Shown here one piece after another: positions 48,062-58,403 of a stretch of DNA of 64,000 bases. The notes beneath the pieces are model-generated. The model worked only from the letters and a program-made list of their open reading frames with translations, was not told the origin of the DNA and did no database searches. Both the position numbers and the translations under genes were made by a program. Origin of the DNA: Pseudomonas trivialis (GTDB lineage: Bacteria > Pseudomonadota > Gammaproteobacteria > Pseudomonadales > Pseudomonadaceae); assembly GCF_001439805.1 (NCBI RefSeq), contig NZ_JYLK01000009.1, positions 124,001-188,000 of the forward strand, in the 5' to 3' direction. Position 1 is the first letter of the stretch. Every line of letters begins with the position of its first letter.

Positions 48062-48285
48062 CGCTGCGGGTTTCCTTTTATTACGGGGACTGCCTTTAGG
48101 ACACTTCAAAGCCCGGAACGTCCAGTCTTGTCGCAACAATTGGGTTGCGGACAGCACTAACCTTAGCGCCGGGCGATTACATTAAACCTAGCGTGTTGAT
48201 ATGTCTTGGCTTTGTCTGCGCCGTGGCCGGTACTTTTTTATACCGGCACGGCGATCAGGGCAACAGGCGGGCTGCCCGGGCGGGG

Positions 48286-49137
48286 TCAGTTGAGGTTCAG
48301 GTGCAGGTTGTCGATCAACCGGGTGTTGCCCAGGAATGCCGCGACCAGAATCACAATGTCCTTGTCCTGCGCTGTGGCGGGGCGCAGGTACACGCCGTGG
48401 CGCACTTCGAGGTAGTCCAGGCGCAGTCCGGCGGCTTCGATCTGCCGCACCTGTTCGGCACGCAGGCTGACGAAGTCATGGTCGCCAGCCTTGATGGCCG
48501 CAGCGATGTGGCTGAGGCTGCGATACAGCACCGGTGCGATTGCGCGTTCCTGCCCGGAGAGAAAGCCGTTACGCGAGGACAGCGCCAGACCGTCTTCGGC
48601 GCGCACGGTGGGCTCGCCGATGATCTGGATCGGCATGTTCAGGTCATGCACCATGGCGCGGATCACCGCCAACTGCTGGTAGTCCTTCTGGCCAAACACA
48701 GCGATGTCCGGCTGCACCATGTTGAACAATTTGCTGACCACCGTGGCGACGCCTTCGAAGTGCCCGGGACGGCTGGCGCCACAGAGGCCTTCGGAGAGGT
48801 GCGGGACGCTGACGCGGGTCTGGCCGGTCATGCCGCCCGGGTACATTTCCTCGACGGTGGGTGCAAACAGCAGGTTGCAGCCGGCCTGCAGGAGCTTTTC
48901 CTGGTCGGCGGCGAGGGTGCGGGGATACTTGTCCAGGTCTTCGTTGGCGCCGAATTGCAGCGGGTTGACGAAGATGCTGGCGACCACGAAGTCAGCCTGC
49001 TGCGCGGCCTTGGTCACCAGGGTGGCATGGCCTTCGTGCAGGTTGCCCATGGTCGGCACGAAGCCGATGCGCTTGCCGGCGCTGCGGGCGTGGGTCACGG
49101 CAGCGCGCAGTTCACGCAGGGTTTTTACGGTGTTCAT
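48286..49137 (-). CDS. panC: Pantothenate synthetase
   Basis: This 283-residue protein has the nucleotidyltransferase HIGH-type motif [32 protein letters not shown] and the KMSKS-like [11 protein letters not shown]. It condenses pantoate and beta-alanine using ATP. ATG 49137 overlaps the panB stop by 4 bases, so the two are coupled. Confidence 0.97.
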   Translation of the reverse strand: MNTVKTLRELRAAVTHARSAGKRIGFVPTMGNLHEGHATLVTKAAQQADFVVASIFVNPLQFGANEDLDKYPRTLAADQEKLLQAGCNLLFAPTVEEMYPGGMTGQTRVSVPHLSEGLCGASRPGHFEGVATVVSKLFNMVQPDIAVFGQKDYQQLAVIRAMVHDLNMPIQIIGEPTVRAEDGLALSSRNGFLSGQERAIAPVLYRSLSHIAAAIKAGDHDFVSLRAEQVRQIEAAGLRLDYLEVRHGVYLRPATAQDKDIVILVAAFLGNTRLIDNLHLNLN

Positions 49138-49934
49138 GCAGAAAATCCGTGTTCGGCGGCGGGAAAGGTCACGCCTTTGACTTCGGCGACATACGCGCTC
49201 AACGCCGCGTGGATGCTGTCCTGGCCGGCCATGAAGTTCTTCACGAACTTGGGCACGCGACCGGTGATCGAGAGGCCGAGCATGTCGTGCAATACCAGCA
49301 CCTGGCCGTCGGTGGCGCTGCCCGCGCCAATGCCGATGACCGGCACGCTGACGGCCTGGGTGATTTCCGCGGCCAGGTCGCTGGGCACGCATTCGAGCAG
49401 AATCATGGCAACGCCGGCTTGTTCCAGTGCGATGGCATCAGCCCGCATCTGGCGCGCCTGGGCTTCGCTGCGGCCTTGCACCTTGTAACCGCCGAGCAGG
49501 TTCACCGACTGCGGCGTGAGGCCCATGTGAGCGCACACCGGTACGCCGCGCTCGGCCAGCAGGCGGATCGACTCGGCGAGCCACAGCGCACCTTCGACCT
49601 TGACCATGTGCGCACCGGCGCGCATCAACTTGCCGGCGTTGAGAAACGTCTGTTCGACGGTGGCGTAGTCCATGAACGGCAGGTCAGCGATGATGAACGC
49701 GCCGTTGTTACCGCGCTTGACGCTGGCGGTGTGGTAGGCGAGTTCATCGGTGGTGACGGGGAGCGTGCTGTCATTCCCTTGAAGAACCATGCCCAGGGAG
49801 TCACCTACCAGCAGCACGTCGACGCCCGCCTGGCAGCAGGCGTTGGCGAACGTGGCGTCATAGCAGGTCAGCATGGTGATTTTTTCACCTTTGAGCTTGA
49901 GGCTCTGCAAGGTGGTCAGGGTAATGTCTGGCAT
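49134..49934 (-). CDS. panB: 3-methyl-2-oxobutanoate hydroxymethyltransferase
   Basis: This 266-residue TIM-barrel enzyme has [33 protein letters not shown] (metal and substrate site), the MVKVEGA strand and the catalytic Glu in [10 protein letters not shown]. It performs the first step of pantothenate synthesis. It lies between folK and panC in the pcnB-folK-panB-panC order common in gammaproteobacteria. The 267-base gap to folK (49935-50201) holds a GTTAC-rich stretch near 50120 and no recognisable gene. Confidence 0.97.
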   Translation of the reverse strand: MPDITLTTLQSLKLKGEKITMLTCYDATFANACCQAGVDVLLVGDSLGMVLQGNDSTLPVTTDELAYHTASVKRGNNGAFIIADLPFMDYATVEQTFLNAGKLMRAGAHMVKVEGALWLAESIRLLAERGVPVCAHMGLTPQSVNLLGGYKVQGRSEAQARQMRADAIALEQAGVAMILLECVPSDLAAEITQAVSVPVIGIGAGSATDGQVLVLHDMLGLSITGRVPKFVKNFMAGQDSIHAALSAYVAEVKGVTFPAAEHGFSA

Positions 49935-50201
49935 CGAAAGGGTCCTCGTTCAGGCGCTTGGAAACAGCGAGTAACGCGCGTGAGTCTTCGTTTATACAGG
50001 CGCACCGTCTTGAGAGCAGTGCTTATAAGGCCTGGATTGCGCCCTTTATTGCCGGGTTGGCGGCAGCGGGACGCCTATAGTCGTGAGGAGGACACGGGAA
50101 GTCAATTGGATGTGTTACCGCATTGTTACGAGGGCACTGTTACCCCTGTTACTGACGCGATTCAGCAGGTTGAAGGCGGTGAAGCCCCCACATTGACCGC
50201 G

Positions 50202-50687
50202 TCAGTTCTGGGACATGCGTTCCAGGCCTTCGAACGGGCAAGCCGCCAGCAGGTGGCTCAAAGGCTGACCGTCCGGCAGCAGGAAATGTGCCGACGCCAA
50301 TTCGGCGAGCGGATACAGCACAAACGCCCGCAGATGCATTTGGTAATGCGGCACCTTGAGGCGCGGCTCGTCGATGAGGCGATCGCCAAACAGCAGAATG
50401 TCCAGGTCGAGTGTACGTGGCCCCCAGCGCTCAAGGCGCTCGCGGCCCTGATCGTTCTCGATGGCTTGCAACGCATCCAGCAGTTCCAAGGGCGCAAGGC
50501 TGCTGTTCAGGGCGGCCACCGCGTTGGTGTAGCGCGGCTGGCCCGGGAGCAGGGAGTCACTTTGATAGAAGGCGGAGACACCGACGACGGTGGTGCCTGG
50601 CAACTGCGCCAGCGCCTCAATAGCGCTGCGCAATTGCTGATCCGGGGCAGCGAGGTTGCTGCCCATGCCGATGTAGATACGTTCCAC
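50202..50687 (-). CDS. folK: 6-hydroxymethyl-7,8-dihydropterin pyrophosphokinase
   Basis: This 161-residue protein has IYIGMGSNLAAPDQQLRSAIEAL at the start and the HPPK signature RWGPRTLDLDILLFGD. It makes the pyrophosphate substrate of FolP. The start follows the pcnB stop by 2 bases. Confidence 0.96.
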   Translation of the reverse strand: MERIYIGMGSNLAAPDQQLRSAIEALAQLPGTTVVGVSAFYQSDSLLPGQPRYTNAVAALNSSLAPLELLDALQAIENDQGRERLERWGPRTLDLDILLFGDRLIDEPRLKVPHYQMHLRAFVLYPLAELASAHFLLPDGQPLSHLLAACPFEGLERMSQN

Positions 50688-50689
50688 GT

Positions 50690-52105
50690 TTATTCGCCTG
50701 CGGCGCCCGAGGCATCGGCGCCGCTGCGTTTGCGCTTGCTGCTGCTACTGCGCCGACGCTTTTTGGGCGCCGCGCCTTCGCCATCGCCTTTGCTGCCCAG
50801 CTCACGAATCATGTCGCGGCGCCCGCTGTCGTTGGCGTCCTGGTAATCGGTCCACCATTCGCCCAGGCCGTCGGTCTGCTCGCCGGCGCTTTCGCGCAGC
50901 AGCAGGAAGTCGTAGCCGGCACGGAAGCGCGGGTTGTCCAGCAGCATGTCGGCGCGTTTGCCACTGCGGCGTGGCAGGCGCTCCTGCATGTCCCAGATCT
51001 CGCGGATGGGGATGGTGAAGCGTTTCGGGATCGCAATGCGCTGACACTGCTCGGTGATCAGCTCGTGAGCGGCTTCCTGCATCGCCGGAATGGGCGGCAT
51101 GCCACGGTCCTGCAGACGCAGCACACGTTTGGGCAGGGCTGGCCACAACAGCGCGGCAAACAGGAACGCCGGGGTGACCGGTTTGTTCTGCTTGATGCGC
51201 AGGTCGGTGTTGGCCAGCGCTTCGCTGATCAGGGTGTGGGTGTACGTCGGGTTGTATTCCAGGGCTTCGGCGCTGGCCGGAAACAGAGGATCGAACAACT
51301 GCAGGTCGACGAGCATCTCAAAGGTGTCGGCCGCATAACCCGAAAGGAACAGCTTGAGCACTTCTTCGAACAGTCGCGCCGAGGGAATTTCGCGCAGCAT
51401 CGGCGCCAATTCGCGAATCGGTGCGGCGGTGTGTTTCTCGATGCCGAAATTCAGTTTGGCGGCAAAGCGCACGGCCCGCAGCATGCGCACCGGGTCTTCC
51501 TGGTAGCGCTGTGTCGGTTCGCCGATCAGGCGGATCAGGTTGTTGCGGATATCGGGCACGCCATTGGCGTAATCGAGGATGCGCTCGCTGACCGGGTCGT
51601 AATACAGCGCATTGATGGTGAAGTCGCGGCGCTGCGCGTCTTCTTCCAGGGTGCCGTAGACGTTATCGCGCAGGATGCGCCCACTTTCATTGCGGGAAGA
51701 CTGGTTGGTGTCTTCCTCTTCATCGTTTTGCGGATGACCGGCACGGAAGGTCGCGACTTCGATGATTTCGCGACCGAAGTGAATGTGCACGAGCTTGAAG
51801 CGGCGACCGATGATGCGCGCATTGCGAAACTCGGCACGCACCTGTTCCGGCGTGGCGCTGGTGGCGACGTCGAAATCCTTGGGCGTGATATTGAGCAGCA
51901 TGTCGCGTACGCAGCCGCCCACCAGATAGGCCTGGTAGCCGGCGTTCTGCAAACGTTCGACGATGTTCACCGCGTAGCGGCTGAACTGAGCGCGCTGCAA
52001 TGAATGCTGATTGCTGTTAAGCACTTCAGGCGTGCTGCGAATGTGTTGCGTACGACGCACGGGAGAACGGAATGACTGGAACAACTTCTTCAGCATGGGA
52101 TGCAC
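50690..52105 (-). CDS. pcnB: Poly(A) polymerase I
   Basis: This 471-residue protein has the class II nucleotidyltransferase core YLVGGCVRDMLLNITPKDFDVATSATPEQV with catalytic Asp pair, an RNA-binding domain (RRDFTINALYYDP, GEPTQRYQEDPVRMLRAVRFAAKL), and a basic Lys/Arg/Ser-rich tail (KKRRRSSSSKRKRSG) as in PAP I. It polyadenylates RNAs for decay. The start may be GTG 52105 or ATG 52096 (MLKKLFQSFRS); neither has a clear ribosome site. Confidence 0.95.
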   Translation of the reverse strand: MHPMLKKLFQSFRSPVRRTQHIRSTPEVLNSNQHSLQRAQFSRYAVNIVERLQNAGYQAYLVGGCVRDMLLNITPKDFDVATSATPEQVRAEFRNARIIGRRFKLVHIHFGREIIEVATFRAGHPQNDEEEDTNQSSRNESGRILRDNVYGTLEEDAQRRDFTINALYYDPVSERILDYANGVPDIRNNLIRLIGEPTQRYQEDPVRMLRAVRFAAKLNFGIEKHTAAPIRELAPMLREIPSARLFEEVLKLFLSGYAADTFEMLVDLQLFDPLFPASAEALEYNPTYTHTLISEALANTDLRIKQNKPVTPAFLFAALLWPALPKRVLRLQDRGMPPIPAMQEAAHELITEQCQRIAIPKRFTIPIREIWDMQERLPRRSGKRADMLLDNPRFRAGYDFLLLRESAGEQTDGLGEWWTDYQDANDSGRRDMIRELGSKGDGEGAAPKKRRRSSSSKRKRSGADASGAAGE

Positions 52106-52256
52106 TGTTTGAAGGAATGTTCGGCCATAACGAAGAATGACCGCATGATGGGCCGGGATTCTAGCATTTAGTCAGGGGATGGTGTAGGAACAAGCTGCAA
52201 GCGTTGCTCTGAAAGCTTCAAACGACTGCCAGGAGGGGGGAAATCGCAGAAACTAC

Positions 52257-52276
52257 AAGGGGAGCCGAAGCTCCCC
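52257..52276 (-). terminator. 3' hairpin of CrcZ
   Basis: GGGGAGC-CGAA-GCTCCCC (tetraloop UUCG on the minus strand) is followed by TTGTAGTTT, a weak T-rich tail. Confidence 0.65.
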
Positions 52277-52616
52277 CAGAAGTAGTTGCGTACTCTATTT
52301 TTATTATTGGTGTCGGGCTTTTTGTTTTTATTGATCGCCCTCGTCAGGAAGCTTTACCTTCATGACACTCCCAATCGGGAGCCAAGAGCAAACGGATTGC
52401 TTTGGTCGCTGTGTTGCTGATCTACGATCCAACCAGTTCAGGCTCTGCCTTAGGGCAGTTTTTGTTGTTCTCGGCCTGGTTGCGGGGCAAGCCCCAAATG
52501 CAACGCCTCTCCAAAAGAATCAGTTAGCTGCGCCTCCGCCGTGTTGTTTTTGTTATGCGTGAGTCGATTCGTCTTATTTTTATTGTCTTGTTCAGAGCTT
52601 GTTATTGTTTTTGTAC
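52257..52616 (-). ncRNA. crcZ: CrcZ small RNA (Hfq/Crc-sequestering)
   Basis: The 700-base cbrB-pcnB gap holds no protein gene but on the minus strand carries at least six A-rich, CA-type Hfq motifs, e.g. ACAAAAACAATAACAAG (52614-52598), AACAAAAACAACAC near 52555-52541, GAACAACAAAAACTG near 52470-52456, AATAAAAACAAAAAG near 52332-52318 and AATAATAAAAATAG near 52308-52295. A sigma-54 promoter lies just upstream and a GGGGAGC/GCTCCCC hairpin closes it. Position downstream of cbrB is exactly that of crcZ in other pseudomonads. CrcZ titrates Hfq/Crc and relieves catabolite repression. Exact ends are estimated. Confidence 0.9.
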
Positions 52617-52625
52617 TAAGCATAT

Positions 52626-52642
52626 AGCAGGGTGCGTGCCAA
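52626..52642 (-). promoter_or_regulatory. Sigma-54 promoter of crcZ
   Basis: On the minus strand TTGGCACGCACCCTGCT has the -24 GG (52640-52639) and -12 GC (52628-52627) exactly 10 bases apart. Transcription should start near 52615. CbrB, encoded just upstream, is the established sigma-54 activator of crcZ. Confidence 0.88.
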
Positions 52643-52700
52643 CTTTGGTGGCGCCCAGCAAAAGCAGGGGGTTGAGGTGGTTTCAGGTTGGGGGCGGACG

Positions 52701-52740
52701 AAAAAAAGCCGGGGCTTCGTTACCGTAAGCCCCGGCTTTT
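52701..52740 (-). terminator. Rho-independent terminator of cbrB
   Basis: AAAGCCGGGGCTT and AAGCCCCGGCTTT flank a 9-base loop, with T residues following on the minus strand. It separates cbrB from the crcZ promoter. Confidence 0.9.
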
Positions 52741-52807
52741 GTTACGCGAAATATCTGCGGTAACAGTTTTTTCACATCTGAGGGTGTTACCTGTGAGGGC
52801 GCCCCCC

Positions 52808-54235
52808 TCAGCTCTCGCTGGCAACGCCGGTCTTGCGCCGCGGAATGCCCAGGCGTTGACGACGTTCCCACAGGCATTTACGGCTCACACCCAGCTTGCG
52901 CGCCAGTTCGGTCTCGGTCATGTGATCCTGATGCTCCAGCACGAAATGCTGAAAGTAGTCTTCCAGTGACAGATCCTCGGTCGGCTCATGACTGGTGTTA
53001 CCGCCGCCCGATTGCGGCGCCAGGCCGATGAAGTCGTCATCCTCCAGATCACTGAGTTCGATATCGATACCCAGCAGCTCGGCGGAAATCTCCGGGCTCT
53101 CCGACAGGATGACCGCACGCTCCACTGCGTTCTCCAGCTCGCGCACGTTACCCGGCCACGAGTAGTGCCGAATCGCCTGCTCGGCGTCCGGGGCAAACGT
53201 CAGGTCGGTACGGTTGATCCGCGCACTCTGGCGCAGCAGGAACGCATTGGCGATCTCGTTGACGTCGGCGCCACGCTCACGCAGGGCCGGCAGCTTGAGA
53301 GCGATCACGTGCAGGCGGTAATACAGGTCTTCGCGGAACTGGCCGATCTTGGCCAGGCTCTTGAGGTCCCGATGGGTCGCGGCGATCAGGCGCACATCGA
53401 CCTTCTGCGACTGCACCGAGCCGACGCGTCGAATCTCGCCTTCCTGCAATACCCGCAGCAACCGTGCCTGTGCTTCCAGTGGCAGCTCGCCAATCTCGTC
53501 AAGGAACAAGGTGCCGCCATCCGCCGCTTCCACCAGCCCCGCACGTCCGGCGCTGGCGCCGGTGAACGCACCTTTTTCGTGGCCGAACAATTCGGACTCG
53601 ATCAGGGATTCGGGAATCGCCGCGCAGTTAACCGAAATCATCGGCGCCTTGGCGCGCCTGGACAGGTTGTGCAGTGCACGGGCCACCAGTTCTTTACCGG
53701 TACCGGACTCGCCCTGGATCAATACATTGGAGTCGGTGGGCGCCACTTTGCGGATTTTACTGTACAGATCCTGCATGGGCGGGCAGGAGCCGATGATGCC
53801 GATCTCGCCATTGCTGTTGTCGACGCCCGGTTTTTCGGCGGTTTTGCCGGCAGGGCGCGGTTCGGGCGGTGTGCTGCCGGCCGACTGACGGTCACGCAGA
53901 ATGCGCGCCACGGCCTGGAGCATCTCGTCGTGGTCGAACGGCTTGGCGATGTAGTCCACCGCGCCCATCTTCATGGAGTCCACGGCCGAACGCAGGCTGG
54001 CGTAGCTGGTCATGATCAGCACCGGGGTGCCCTGGCCCAGCTTGATCAGCTCGGTGCCCGGTGCGCCAGGCAGGCGCAGGTCGCTGACAATCAGGTCGAA
54101 CGAGGGAATGCTGAATCGCTCCTGCGCTTCCTGCACCGAGCCGGCTTCGCTGACCTGGTACTGATTGCGCTCAAGCAGGCGACGCAAGGCAGAGCGGATG
54201 ATGGTTTCGTCTTCGACGATCAAAATGTGCGGCAT
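52808..54235 (-). CDS. cbrB: Sigma-54-dependent response regulator CbrB
   Basis: This 475-residue NtrC-family protein has a receiver domain with phospho-acceptor Asp52 ([11 protein letters not shown]), an AAA+ domain with Walker A GESGTGKE at about 173 and the sigma-54 contact loop GAFTGA, and a C-terminal Fis-type helix-turn-helix ([25 protein letters not shown]). With CbrA it controls carbon/nitrogen use and activates crcZ, whose promoter lies directly downstream. Its ATG is 22 bases from the cbrA stop. Confidence 0.96.
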   Translation of the reverse strand: MPHILIVEDETIIRSALRRLLERNQYQVSEAGSVQEAQERFSIPSFDLIVSDLRLPGAPGTELIKLGQGTPVLIMTSYASLRSAVDSMKMGAVDYIAKPFDHDEMLQAVARILRDRQSAGSTPPEPRPAGKTAEKPGVDNSNGEIGIIGSCPPMQDLYSKIRKVAPTDSNVLIQGESGTGKELVARALHNLSRRAKAPMISVNCAAIPESLIESELFGHEKGAFTGASAGRAGLVEAADGGTLFLDEIGELPLEAQARLLRVLQEGEIRRVGSVQSQKVDVRLIAATHRDLKSLAKIGQFREDLYYRLHVIALKLPALRERGADVNEIANAFLLRQSARINRTDLTFAPDAEQAIRHYSWPGNVRELENAVERAVILSESPEISAELLGIDIELSDLEDDDFIGLAPQSGGGNTSHEPTEDLSLEDYFQHFVLEHQDHMTETELARKLGVSRKCLWERRQRLGIPRRKTGVASES

Positions 54236-54257
54236 TGATTCAATTCTCTCGACGGTC

Positions 54258-57212
54258 TCAGTTCACAGCGGACGTCGCTTCGACATGACGCGGCAAGGTC
54301 ACCCGTATACGGGTGCCGCGTTGGCTTTCAAGGTCAGCCGGGCTGTCGATGGTGATTTGTCCATAATGCTCTTCAACGATGGAATAGACCAGCGCAAGGC
54401 CCAGACCGGTGCCTTCACCGGGGTCCTTGGTGGTAAAGAAAGGTTCGAACAGTCGGTCCATGATGTTCTGTGGAATGCCGCTGCCTTCGTCCTCCACGAT
54501 CAGGTCCACCGTGTGCTCGAAAGCCTCGGTCTTGACCCGCACGGCGCCGCCGGCGGGCGTTGCATCGCGGGAGTTGGACAGCAGGTTGATCAATACCTGG
54601 GCCAGGCGTTGTGAGTCGCCGTCGACCCAGTGTTCCGGGTCGCACAGGTTGAAGAACTGTACCTCGAAATTGCGCCGGTTCAAGGCCAGCAGCCCAATGG
54701 CATCCTGGGCTACTTTGGCCAGGCACACCGCCTCGTCCTGATTCTGATGGGCGCCGGCATGGGCAAAGCTCATCAGCGACTGCACGATGCGCGACACGCG
54801 CTTGGTCTGCTCAAGGATCTGTCCGCTGATCTCGGTGATTTCGCCGTCTTCCTCACGCTCTTCGCGCAGGTTTTGCGCCAGGCACGCGATACCGGTAATC
54901 GGGTTGCCGATTTCGTGGGCCACGCCGGCGGCCAGGCGCCCAATGCTGGCCAGGCGCTCGGAGTGCACCAGCTTGTCTTCGAGCATCTGGGTATCGGTCA
55001 GGTCTTCCACCAGCAGCACCAGGCCGCTGTTGCCGGGGGCCAGGGGTTCGTCGATGGCGGCTTTGTGCAGGTTGAGCCAGCGGGTCTGGCCATCGAGCGC
55101 CAGGTGCTGCTTGTGCAAGTGCTCGTCGGGCAGGTTGATAAAGCCCTGCAACAATTCTTTCCATGGATCACCGAGCGTATTGAGGCGCGAGCCCACCACC
55201 CGTTGCGCGGCAATGCCGGTGAGTTCTTCCATGGCCTTGTTCCACATCAGGATTTCCTGATCCTTGGCCAGTGAGCACACGCCCATTGGCAATTCCTGCA
55301 AGGTCTGGCGGTGGTAACGGCGCAGGGCGTCGAGTTCGGCGGCAAGGCCGGTTAAACGCGAGTGGTAGTCCTCCAGCCGGCTCTCGATGAAGTGGATGTC
55401 TTCGGTCACGTAGTTTTCGCCGCCGGCCTTGTAGGGCAGGAAGGTTTCCACCATGTCCTGGGACACGCTGGGGCCCATCAGGCCGGACAGGTTGGCTTCG
55501 ATACGGTCGCGCAGGCGGCGCAAGGCGTAGGGGCGGCGTTCGTCGAAGGGCAGGTAGAGGTCGCGCAACGCCTGCTCGACTTCCTTCTGCGCCGCCTTGG
55601 CACCCAGCGGCTTCGCCAGTTGGGTGGCGAACTCCTGGGGCGAGGCCGCGTGCAATTCGCGGCGTTGCGGGCGGCGTACGTTGTCCACCGCGCAGGCTTC
55701 GGCGGCGCTGGTTTCTTCGGGGCTGGCGTTGGTGAACAGCGAGATCAGCGTGAACATCAGCACGTTGGCTGCCAGCGAGGCAATCGCCGCCATGTGCCAG
55801 CTGGTGTCGTCGAGCACGTAGATCATGTTCAGCAGCGGGATGTAGAAGCCCTGCAGGTTGCCGACCAGCGGCAGCAGCATGGTCACCACCCATACGAGGA
55901 TACCCGCCAGCAGCCCGGCGATAAAACCGCGACGATTGGCGGTCGGCCAGTACAGCACCGACAACACGCCCGGCAGGAACTGCAAGGTGGCGACGAAGGC
56001 AACGATGCCCAGGTTAGCCAGGTCCTGGCCGGCACCCAGCAGCAGGTAGAAGCCATAACCGGCCATGATGATCGCGACGATCAGCGCGCGGCGCGTCCAC
56101 TTGAGCCAGCGGTAGATATTGCCTTCAGCCGGCGGCTGGTACAGCGGCAGCACCAGGTGGTTGAGGGCCATGCCCGACAGCGCCAGGGTGGTGACGATGA
56201 TCAGCCCACTGGCCGCCGACAGACCGCCGACATACGCCAGCAATGCCAGGGCCGGGCTGTTGGCGGCGATGCCGATGCCGAGGGTGAAGTATTCCGGATT
56301 GGTGGTGGCCCCTAGTTTCAGGCCGGCCCACAGGATCAGCGGCACCGCCAGGCTCATCAGCAGCAAGAACAGCGGCAGGCCCCAGCTGGCGCTGACCAGC
56401 GAGCGCGGGTTGAGGTTTTCGGTGAACGTCATGTGGTACATGTGCGGCATCACAATCGCCGAGGCGAAGAACACCAGCAGCAGCGTGCGCCAGGGGCCTT
56501 CCTGCAGCGGCGTGTGCAGGGCAGCGAGGGCGGTCTGGTTTTGCAGCAGCCACAGTTCCAGCTGTTGCGGACCGTCGAACACGCCGTAGAGTGCGTAAAG
56601 GCCCACGCCGCCGATGGCGATCAGCTTGATCACCGACTCGAAGGCAATCGCAAACACCAGGCCTTCATGTTTTTCGCGGGTGGCGATATGCCGTGAGCCG
56701 AAGAAAATCGTGAACAGCGTGATCAGCGCACAGAAGGCCAGGGCCACGCGGTGCTGCACCGGCTCGCGGGTGAGGATGCTGATGGAGTCGGCTACCGCCT
56801 GGATCTGCAGGGCCAGCAAAGGCAGCACGCCGATCAGCATGAAAATGGTGGTGAGCGCGCCGGCCCAGGTGCTCCGAAAGCGGAAGGCGAACAGGTCGGC
56901 CAGGGAGGACAACTGGTAGGTGCGGGTGATTTTCAGGATCGGGTACAGCAGCACCGGCGCCAGCAAAAAGGCCCCGGACACCCCGAGGTAGCTGGAGAGA
57001 AACCCGTAGCCATACTGGTAGGCCAGGCCGACGGTGCCGTAGAACGCCCAGGCGCTGGCATACACGCCCAGGGATAAGGTGTAGGTCAACGGATGGCGAA
57101 TGATCGCCCGCGGAATCATTCCGCGCTCACTGATCCAGGCGACGGCGAACAGCGCGGCCAGGTAGGCGGCGCTGATCAGCAGCATCTGGGTGAGGCTAAA
57201 GCTCATCGGCAT
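54258..57212 (-). CDS. cbrA: Sensor histidine kinase CbrA with SLC5 transporter domain
   Basis: This 984-residue protein has an N-terminal sodium/solute-symporter-like domain of about 13 membrane segments (residues 1-490), a linker, a PAS domain (about 610-735), a HisKA domain with the phospho-His in [12 protein letters not shown] (about 763), and an HATPase domain with [11 protein letters not shown] and [14 protein letters not shown]. It is the sensor partner of CbrB. Its start overlaps the small cbrX gene, suggesting translational coupling; ATGs at 57212 and 57206 are both possible. Confidence 0.96.
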   Translation of the reverse strand: MPMSFSLTQMLLISAAYLAALFAVAWISERGMIPRAIIRHPLTYTLSLGVYASAWAFYGTVGLAYQYGYGFLSSYLGVSGAFLLAPVLLYPILKITRTYQLSSLADLFAFRFRSTWAGALTTIFMLIGVLPLLALQIQAVADSISILTREPVQHRVALAFCALITLFTIFFGSRHIATREKHEGLVFAIAFESVIKLIAIGGVGLYALYGVFDGPQQLELWLLQNQTALAALHTPLQEGPWRTLLLVFFASAIVMPHMYHMTFTENLNPRSLVSASWGLPLFLLLMSLAVPLILWAGLKLGATTNPEYFTLGIGIAANSPALALLAYVGGLSAASGLIIVTTLALSGMALNHLVLPLYQPPAEGNIYRWLKWTRRALIVAIIMAGYGFYLLLGAGQDLANLGIVAFVATLQFLPGVLSVLYWPTANRRGFIAGLLAGILVWVVTMLLPLVGNLQGFYIPLLNMIYVLDDTSWHMAAIASLAANVLMFTLISLFTNASPEETSAAEACAVDNVRRPQRRELHAASPQEFATQLAKPLGAKAAQKEVEQALRDLYLPFDERRPYALRRLRDRIEANLSGLMGPSVSQDMVETFLPYKAGGENYVTEDIHFIESRLEDYHSRLTGLAAELDALRRYHRQTLQELPMGVCSLAKDQEILMWNKAMEELTGIAAQRVVGSRLNTLGDPWKELLQGFINLPDEHLHKQHLALDGQTRWLNLHKAAIDEPLAPGNSGLVLLVEDLTDTQMLEDKLVHSERLASIGRLAAGVAHEIGNPITGIACLAQNLREEREEDGEITEISGQILEQTKRVSRIVQSLMSFAHAGAHQNQDEAVCLAKVAQDAIGLLALNRRNFEVQFFNLCDPEHWVDGDSQRLAQVLINLLSNSRDATPAGGAVRVKTEAFEHTVDLIVEDEGSGIPQNIMDRLFEPFFTTKDPGEGTGLGLALVYSIVEEHYGQITIDSPADLESQRGTRIRVTLPRHVEATSAVN

Positions 57213-57372
57213 CTTTTTGGCTCTGCAGGATGAAAGTCACGACGATCAGGATCAGCCACAGCAGATAAGGGCGATACCAGGCGCCCGTGGCGTCGATCCA
57301 CCAATCCATGATGGCGGGGGAAAACAGGTAGATCCCGACGACCAGCAGCAGGACCAATCGATAGATGTACAT
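57196..57372 (-). CDS. cbrX: CbrX, small membrane protein upstream of CbrA
   Basis: This 58-residue reading frame begins ATG 57372 and ends TAG 57198-57196. It encodes two hydrophobic helices (about 4-22 RLVLLLVVGIYLFSPAIM and 36-50 YLLWLILIVVTFILQ) joined by DWWIDATGAWYRP, with a charged KDADEL end. Its last 17 bases overlap the start of cbrA in another frame. The position and two-helix design match CbrX described in Pseudomonas, which is co-transcribed with cbrA and affects its expression. Confidence 0.85.
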   Translation of the reverse strand: MYIYRLVLLLVVGIYLFSPAIMDWWIDATGAWYRPYLLWLILIVVTFILQSQKDADEL

Positions 57373-57434
57373 GTTGGCCTCTGATTAAAAAACTGTCGCG
57401 ATGGTAACGGATGCCGGGCCGGCTGCAAGCGCCT

Positions 57435-58322
57435 TCAACTCAATTGCGCTTCGGCCAGGGTGAGCGTGCGCGGGATCTGTAGCGGATTCCAGTGACAGAT
57501 GCCCCAATCCAGCAGTTCCCGTGGGCTGGCGTGAAGCAGTTCGTCACCGGGTTGCTGGCCGAGGGCGCGCAAGGCGCGCAGCAGCAGCGGGGTGGCCTGG
57601 TCCTGAGTCAGCGGCGGCGAACGGTAGGATTTACCCAGCTTGTTGCCGTCCGGCTGCACGATCAGCGGCACGTGCAGGTAGCGCGGTTGGCGCAGGCCCA
57701 GCAGCTCCTGCAGGTAGAGCTGGCGCGGCGTGGAATCGAGCAGGTCGGCGCCGCGCACGATATCGGTCACGCCCTGCCAGGCATCGTCGAGCACCACGGC
57801 CAGTTGATAGGCGTACAGACCGTCGCGGCGACGGATGACGAAATCGCCAGCCTCGCGGCCCAGGTGCTGTCGGAATTCACCTTGAACGCGATCGGTAAAA
57901 TGGTAGGCAAGTTCGGGCACGCGCAGGCGGATCGCGGCGTCCTGCTGGTCGTGCCCGGCATTGCGGCACAGGCCGGGGTAAATCCCGTTGTAGGGTTCCA
58001 GCTGTTTGCGTGAGCAGGTGCACGCGTAGGCCAGGCCATGGTTGAACAGGTCGTTCAGCACCTTGGCGTAGGCTTCGTGCCGCTCGCTTTGTCGGACCAG
58101 TTCGCCATCCCATTCAAAGCCATAGCTTTCCAGCGCGTGCAGGATGGCGGCCTGCGCGCCAGGTTCTTCGCGGGGAGGGTCGAGGTCTTCCATGCGCATC
58201 AGCCAGCGACCATGGTTGGCGCGGGCGTCGAGGTAGGAGGCGAGGGCGGCGACCAGGGAGCCGAAATGCAAGTGGCCGCTGGGCGTGGGGGCGAAACGCC
58301 CTATATAGGTAGAGGCTGTCAT
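57435..58322 (-). CDS. gluQ: Glutamyl-Q tRNA(Asp) synthetase
   Basis: This 295-residue protein is a truncated class I glutamyl-tRNA synthetase paralogue: FAPTPSGHLHFGSLVAAL (HIGH-type), the zinc region YACTCSRKQLEPYNGIYPGLCRNAGH, and QPDGNKLGKSYRSPPL (KMSKS-type). It lacks the anticodon-binding domain and attaches glutamate to queuosine in tRNA-Asp. dksA lies just upstream on the same strand, the usual dksA-gluQ pair. Confidence 0.95.
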   Translation of the reverse strand: MTASTYIGRFAPTPSGHLHFGSLVAALASYLDARANHGRWLMRMEDLDPPREEPGAQAAILHALESYGFEWDGELVRQSERHEAYAKVLNDLFNHGLAYACTCSRKQLEPYNGIYPGLCRNAGHDQQDAAIRLRVPELAYHFTDRVQGEFRQHLGREAGDFVIRRRDGLYAYQLAVVLDDAWQGVTDIVRGADLLDSTPRQLYLQELLGLRQPRYLHVPLIVQPDGNKLGKSYRSPPLTQDQATPLLLRALRALGQQPGDELLHASPRELLDWGICHWNPLQIPRTLTLAEAQLS

Positions 58323-58361
58323 GGGCCGGATACTACTGGAAACAGGAACGCCAGATACACA

Positions 58362-58385
58362 AATGGGGCGTTTGCACGCCCCATT
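58362..58385 (-). terminator. Hairpin between dksA and gluQ
   Basis: AATGGGGCG and CGCCCCATT flank a 6-base loop after the dksA stop. The T-tract is short, so partial read-through into gluQ is likely, as reported for E. coli dksA-gluQ. Confidence 0.65.
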
Positions 58386-58403
58386 CGTTCAGTTCGGCAG
58401 CAA

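Noticed and set aside
48220..48255. GCCGTGGCCGGTA / TACCGGCACGGC hairpin with a T-rich loop near panC
   Set aside because: The T-run is in the loop instead of after the stem, so I do not call it an intrinsic terminator.
49149..50846. 565-codon plus-strand frame opposite panB, folK and the pcnB end
   Set aside because: Composition is low-complexity and antisense to three conserved genes.
52362..52562. 66-codon plus-strand frame in the cbrB-pcnB gap
   Set aside because: It is antisense to the CrcZ motifs, starts without a ribosome site and has no protein-like features.
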